Source: Bolinopsis microptera (Eukaryota; Ctenophora; Tentaculata; Lobata; Bolinopsidae). Taken from it: 42,012 bases of DNA. The position numbers and the translations under genes are program-made. Location of the stretch: contig NW_026971812.1 in assembly GCF_026151205.1 (NCBI RefSeq), forward strand, positions 1-42,012. Reading direction: 5' to 3'. Under the pieces are notes generated by a model that was given only the letters and a program-made list of their open reading frames with translations, was not told where the DNA came from and did not search any database. The first letter of the stretch is position 1. Every line of letters starts with the position of its first letter. Positions 39,550-42,012 of the stretch are shown in pieces.

Positions 39550-39861
39550 GTTACTTTAACCATAAAACCCATTACTAAACTCTATAAGTAGCATTTCTTA
39601 ACCTAGTTGTTAAATATGGACGAGCACATCAAATGTGCAGTACTAAATATACACATAACATTTGCACTGAGTATAAACTATACCCATATTAATGTGAGCA
39701 CCAAATATTATTGATTTTTCTCGCAGGCTTTTAATTTCACCCGTATGTTTTTAATTTGCACTATGATTAAACTTGATAATTGTACTGCAGTCTGCATTGT
39801 TTAAGGATTAGGGAGTTGATTGATTATTTGTCTGTCGACTAAATTAAAACCACACTTTCAG

Positions 39862-40035
39862 TTGATGGAGGGTGGAGTCACTACAACGACTGGGGTGCTT
39901 GCTCAGCAGGTTGTGGAAAAGGGACACAGACCCGGTCCAAAACCTGCAATAACCCACCTCCAGCCAGCGGTGGAAAAGATTGTGGTGGTGAAGCAGTTGA
40001 ATCGAAGGAATGCATGAACATCGCTGAATGTTCTG
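39862..40035 (+). CDS. Thrombospondin type-1 repeat exon
   Basis: A 174-nt exon (58 codons) between acceptor CTTTCAG and donor TCTG|GTACTA, phase 1-1. It encodes one TSP1 domain: GGWSHYNDWGACSAGCGKG, TQTRSKTC, then GKDCGGEAVESKEC and AEC. The W-x5-W, CSAGCGKGTQTR and six-cysteine layout are diagnostic. TSP1 domains act in extracellular adhesion, matrix and signalling proteins. The symmetric phase is what allows exon duplication, and a second copy lies just upstream. The rest of the protein is outside the window or corrupted. Confidence 0.93.
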
Positions 40036-40225
40036 GTACTAAACCATAAACTAAACTTTATAACTTATAAGTGGCATTTCTTAAATTTGAATTGTTAAAA
40101 ATTAAATATGCACAAAATATTCGCACTGAATATACGCATGATGTGCACTAAATATACAAGCATTAATTTGAATGCCCACTATTATAGTTTAACAATTAAC
40201 ACCTTTAACAAAACTTGTACCCCAG

Positions 40226-40318
40226 CAATATGTGGGTGGGGTGAAGGTTACCAGTGCGACAAGAAAACTGCCTGTTCATATTCTTGTTACAGTGGACAAT
40301 GCTGGAGAGGATGCAACG
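40226..40318 (+). CDS. Six-cysteine exon of the same secreted protein
   Basis: A 93-nt exon (31 codons), acceptor TACCCCAG|CA and donor CAACG|GTTAGT, phase 1-1, in frame with the TSP1 exon. It encodes ICGWGEGYQCDKKTAC then SYSCYSGQCWRGCN, spacing C-x7-C-x5-C-x3-C-x4-C-x3-C. The QCWRxCN end recalls small secreted cysteine-rich modules of invertebrates, but I do not recognise a named domain. Confidence 0.8.
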
Positions 40319-40529
40319 GTTAGTTTGATGATACTTAATTTGAGATAATTTAATTTCAATCTCTTGTACCCTCTACAAATTATATTTCTAGTTCACATGT
40401 CACGCATCTCACTAATGTATAAGTTTACTGTTTGCGGTGTTATAAGTTACAAAATCACACTACATGAAATTGTTGCTCAGGAAAAATTGTTTTATTCCTG
40501 TAGCGCAGATTAAATATTAAATAAATAAA

Positions 40530-40850
40530 AACTCAAGATCCTCGTGTCCCCCATAACATAAGTTATAATGTATTAATGTATTCCCCCTCCAGGGGCCCGG
40601 TTCCTTCCCCTAACCCTTAAGTTTTAATATCTAACTTACACTCCCCCCAAAAAGGGGCCTCGTGGGGCCTCCAAAAACATTAAGTAAAAATATCTAACAG
40701 TAATTCCCCACAGGGGGGGGCCCCGTGTCCTCATAACATTAAGTATAATAATCTTAACAGTATTCCCTCACCAGGGCTCGTTGGTCCTCATAACATTAAA
40801 GTATAATATCCCAACCAGTATTCCCCCCACCAGGGGGGCCCTCGGTGTCC
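40530..40850 (+). repeat. 58-60 bp tandem repeat, about five copies
   Basis: Units containing CATAACATTAAGTATAAT, TCTAACAGTATTCCC and CACCAGGGGC recur near 40553, 40607, 40672, 40732 and 40790. The sequence is clean before it and run-stretched within it, as in the other repeats of this window. Confidence 0.8.
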
Positions 40851-40998
40851 TCACCCGGACGCAGGGATTTCTGCTCAGGGGGCCCCTGCCACGACGTGGG
40901 TGTTGGATCGGTGGCCAGTGGTTTTTTGTTAAGATCCCCGCCCCCCAATGTAGCACTGATGGCGACTGTAATTTGGGGTCCTGGCAAACCCCATGGGA
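40851..40998 (+). CDS. Probable further cysteine-rich exon, corrupted
   Basis: One frame reads QCSTDGDCNLGS. Removing one G from the next run would continue it as SCKPHG, a C-x-x-D-G-D-C layout common in secreted cysteine-rich domains. An earlier part reads FCSGGPCHDVG in another frame. Exon ends cannot be fixed because run lengths are wrong. Confidence 0.4.
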
Positions 40999-40999
40999 A

Positions 41000-42012
41000 A
41001 TTGGGGGGGAAATGGTTGCGCCTTAAGCTCAGAAAATTAAGTGGGGTGGTGAAAGCGTTTCCCTTTTGCATGTACAAGGATATGCTGAAATTGTAGGTTG
41101 TTTAAATAAATCGACCAAAATTGTAGCGTTTACCAATTTTTACCACACATGGAAGAACACTGAATACTTTATTGAAATTTTTAGTTTCTTTATTTAAAAA
41201 TTTATTGGGGGAGATTTTTATTTCAGCATGTAAAATGACATAAAAAATGAGTTTACGGCCCTACATTTTCACATATTTTTATCGATTTTCCCCAAATTAA
41301 TGCGCCTTTGCATAGTTGGGGGAAAAATTTACTGATGAAAACTAAAATAGTCGTTTTTTAATTGCTAACCCTAAAAAATAAAACGATAATTACGTACGAA
41401 AAAAATATTTAAAAAGGTTTCGAAAATATGTTATAAAATTGTACAAAAAAAACCTTTGTTTGCTTCAATTTCCCGAAATGCTTTTCCGGGGCGAGTTGTC
41501 AGGGGAAATCAATTTTTGCTCTACCAGGTATCTAACGAGCAAATCAAACTTCCTATAAATCTAAAAAATAAAGGGGGGTGAAAAATGGCAATGTAGATAA
41601 AAGTTAAGGCGCGGTGTCGAAGGCCTCAAGTTCCTGTCGTACTCCGTTTTATCGATTTCGCAATATACCCTGGATATAAATTTAAAGATTCCCTTTAAGG
41701 GCCAAAGCGGGGCAATGGTTAGGGGGGGGGTCAATTTTTCGGGGGTCAATTGGTGGGGGTCCCCCAAATTTTCGGGGGGGGTCCCAATTGTCGCCCCACC
41801 CCCCTAACTTCAAAAAGCTCGGAAACAGTTCCAAACATATTGTAAATAGATTAATTAATGAAAGGGTTTTACCCTTCCCCCCGGGGCCCCCCCCCCCCCA
41901 AAAATTTTTTTTTGGAAACCCCTTTTTGGTTTTTTTTTAAAAACCAATTTTTTTTTTTTTATTTAAAAAAAAATAAAAATTTAAAAAAAAAAAAAAATTT
42001 TTTTTAAAAAAT
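41000..42012. other. AT-rich then G-rich noisy sequence, no gene seen
   Basis: 41100-41690 is AT-rich with no exon. At 41715-41807 a G-rich block with repeated GGTCAATT is bounded by GTTAGGGGGG and CCCCCCTAAC in inverted orientation. From about 41880 the sequence is run-stretched A/T. Confidence 0.5.

Overview
The window is a piece of an AT-rich animal nuclear genome, probably an early-branching invertebrate such as a cnidarian or sponge; the phylum cannot be fixed from sequence alone. The signs are a spliced SLC6 transporter gene with GT-AG introns, a tRNA-Tyr gene with a canonical short intron, an RTE/CR1-like LINE, thrombospondin type-1 exons in phase 1-1, and many MITE-type elements. No bacterial gene organisation is present.

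Layout. 1-1655: noisy tandem and direct repeats. 1656-5690: AT-rich intergenic DNA with two related hairpin-rich repeats (4.26 and 5.3 kb) and a long AT hairpin. 5695-5806: a small inverted-repeat element. 5834-9014: a full-length LINE on the minus strand with an intact 1027-codon endonuclease/reverse transcriptase ORF, a TAA-type tail and a 9-bp target duplication. 9707-21093: a complete 16-exon SLC6 Na+/Cl- coupled transporter gene on the minus strand. The exons join in frame to 2010 nt (669 aa plus stop). Its introns hold a tRNA-Tyr(GTA) gene, a SINE-like tRNA remnant, a hAT-type MITE, minisatellites, a 2.2-kb terminal-inverted-repeat element and a nested intronless gene. The nested gene (15976-16989) encodes a membrane-anchored protein that resembles the PhlG/phloretin-hydrolase family of metal-dependent C-C hydrolases.

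21460-39345: sequence in which nearly every homopolymer looks stretched. It contains a satellite array (about 22438-30135, monomer near 48 bp) and otherwise unreadable DNA; I believe this is unpolished long-read consensus and call no genes there. 39346-41000: plus-strand exons of a secreted cysteine-rich protein, made of two tandemly duplicated TSP1 exons (the first corrupted), a 31-residue six-cysteine exon, a 58-60 bp tandem repeat and a probable corrupted further exon. 41000-42012: AT-rich then G-rich noisy sequence with no gene seen.

Best candidates for something new are the nested PhlG-like membrane enzyme, the 2.2-kb inverted-repeat element packed with a TTTGTCACA motif in opposite orientation in its two halves, the cluster of four consecutive perfect hairpins at 5.3 kb, and the satellite whose monomer carries two dyad symmetries.
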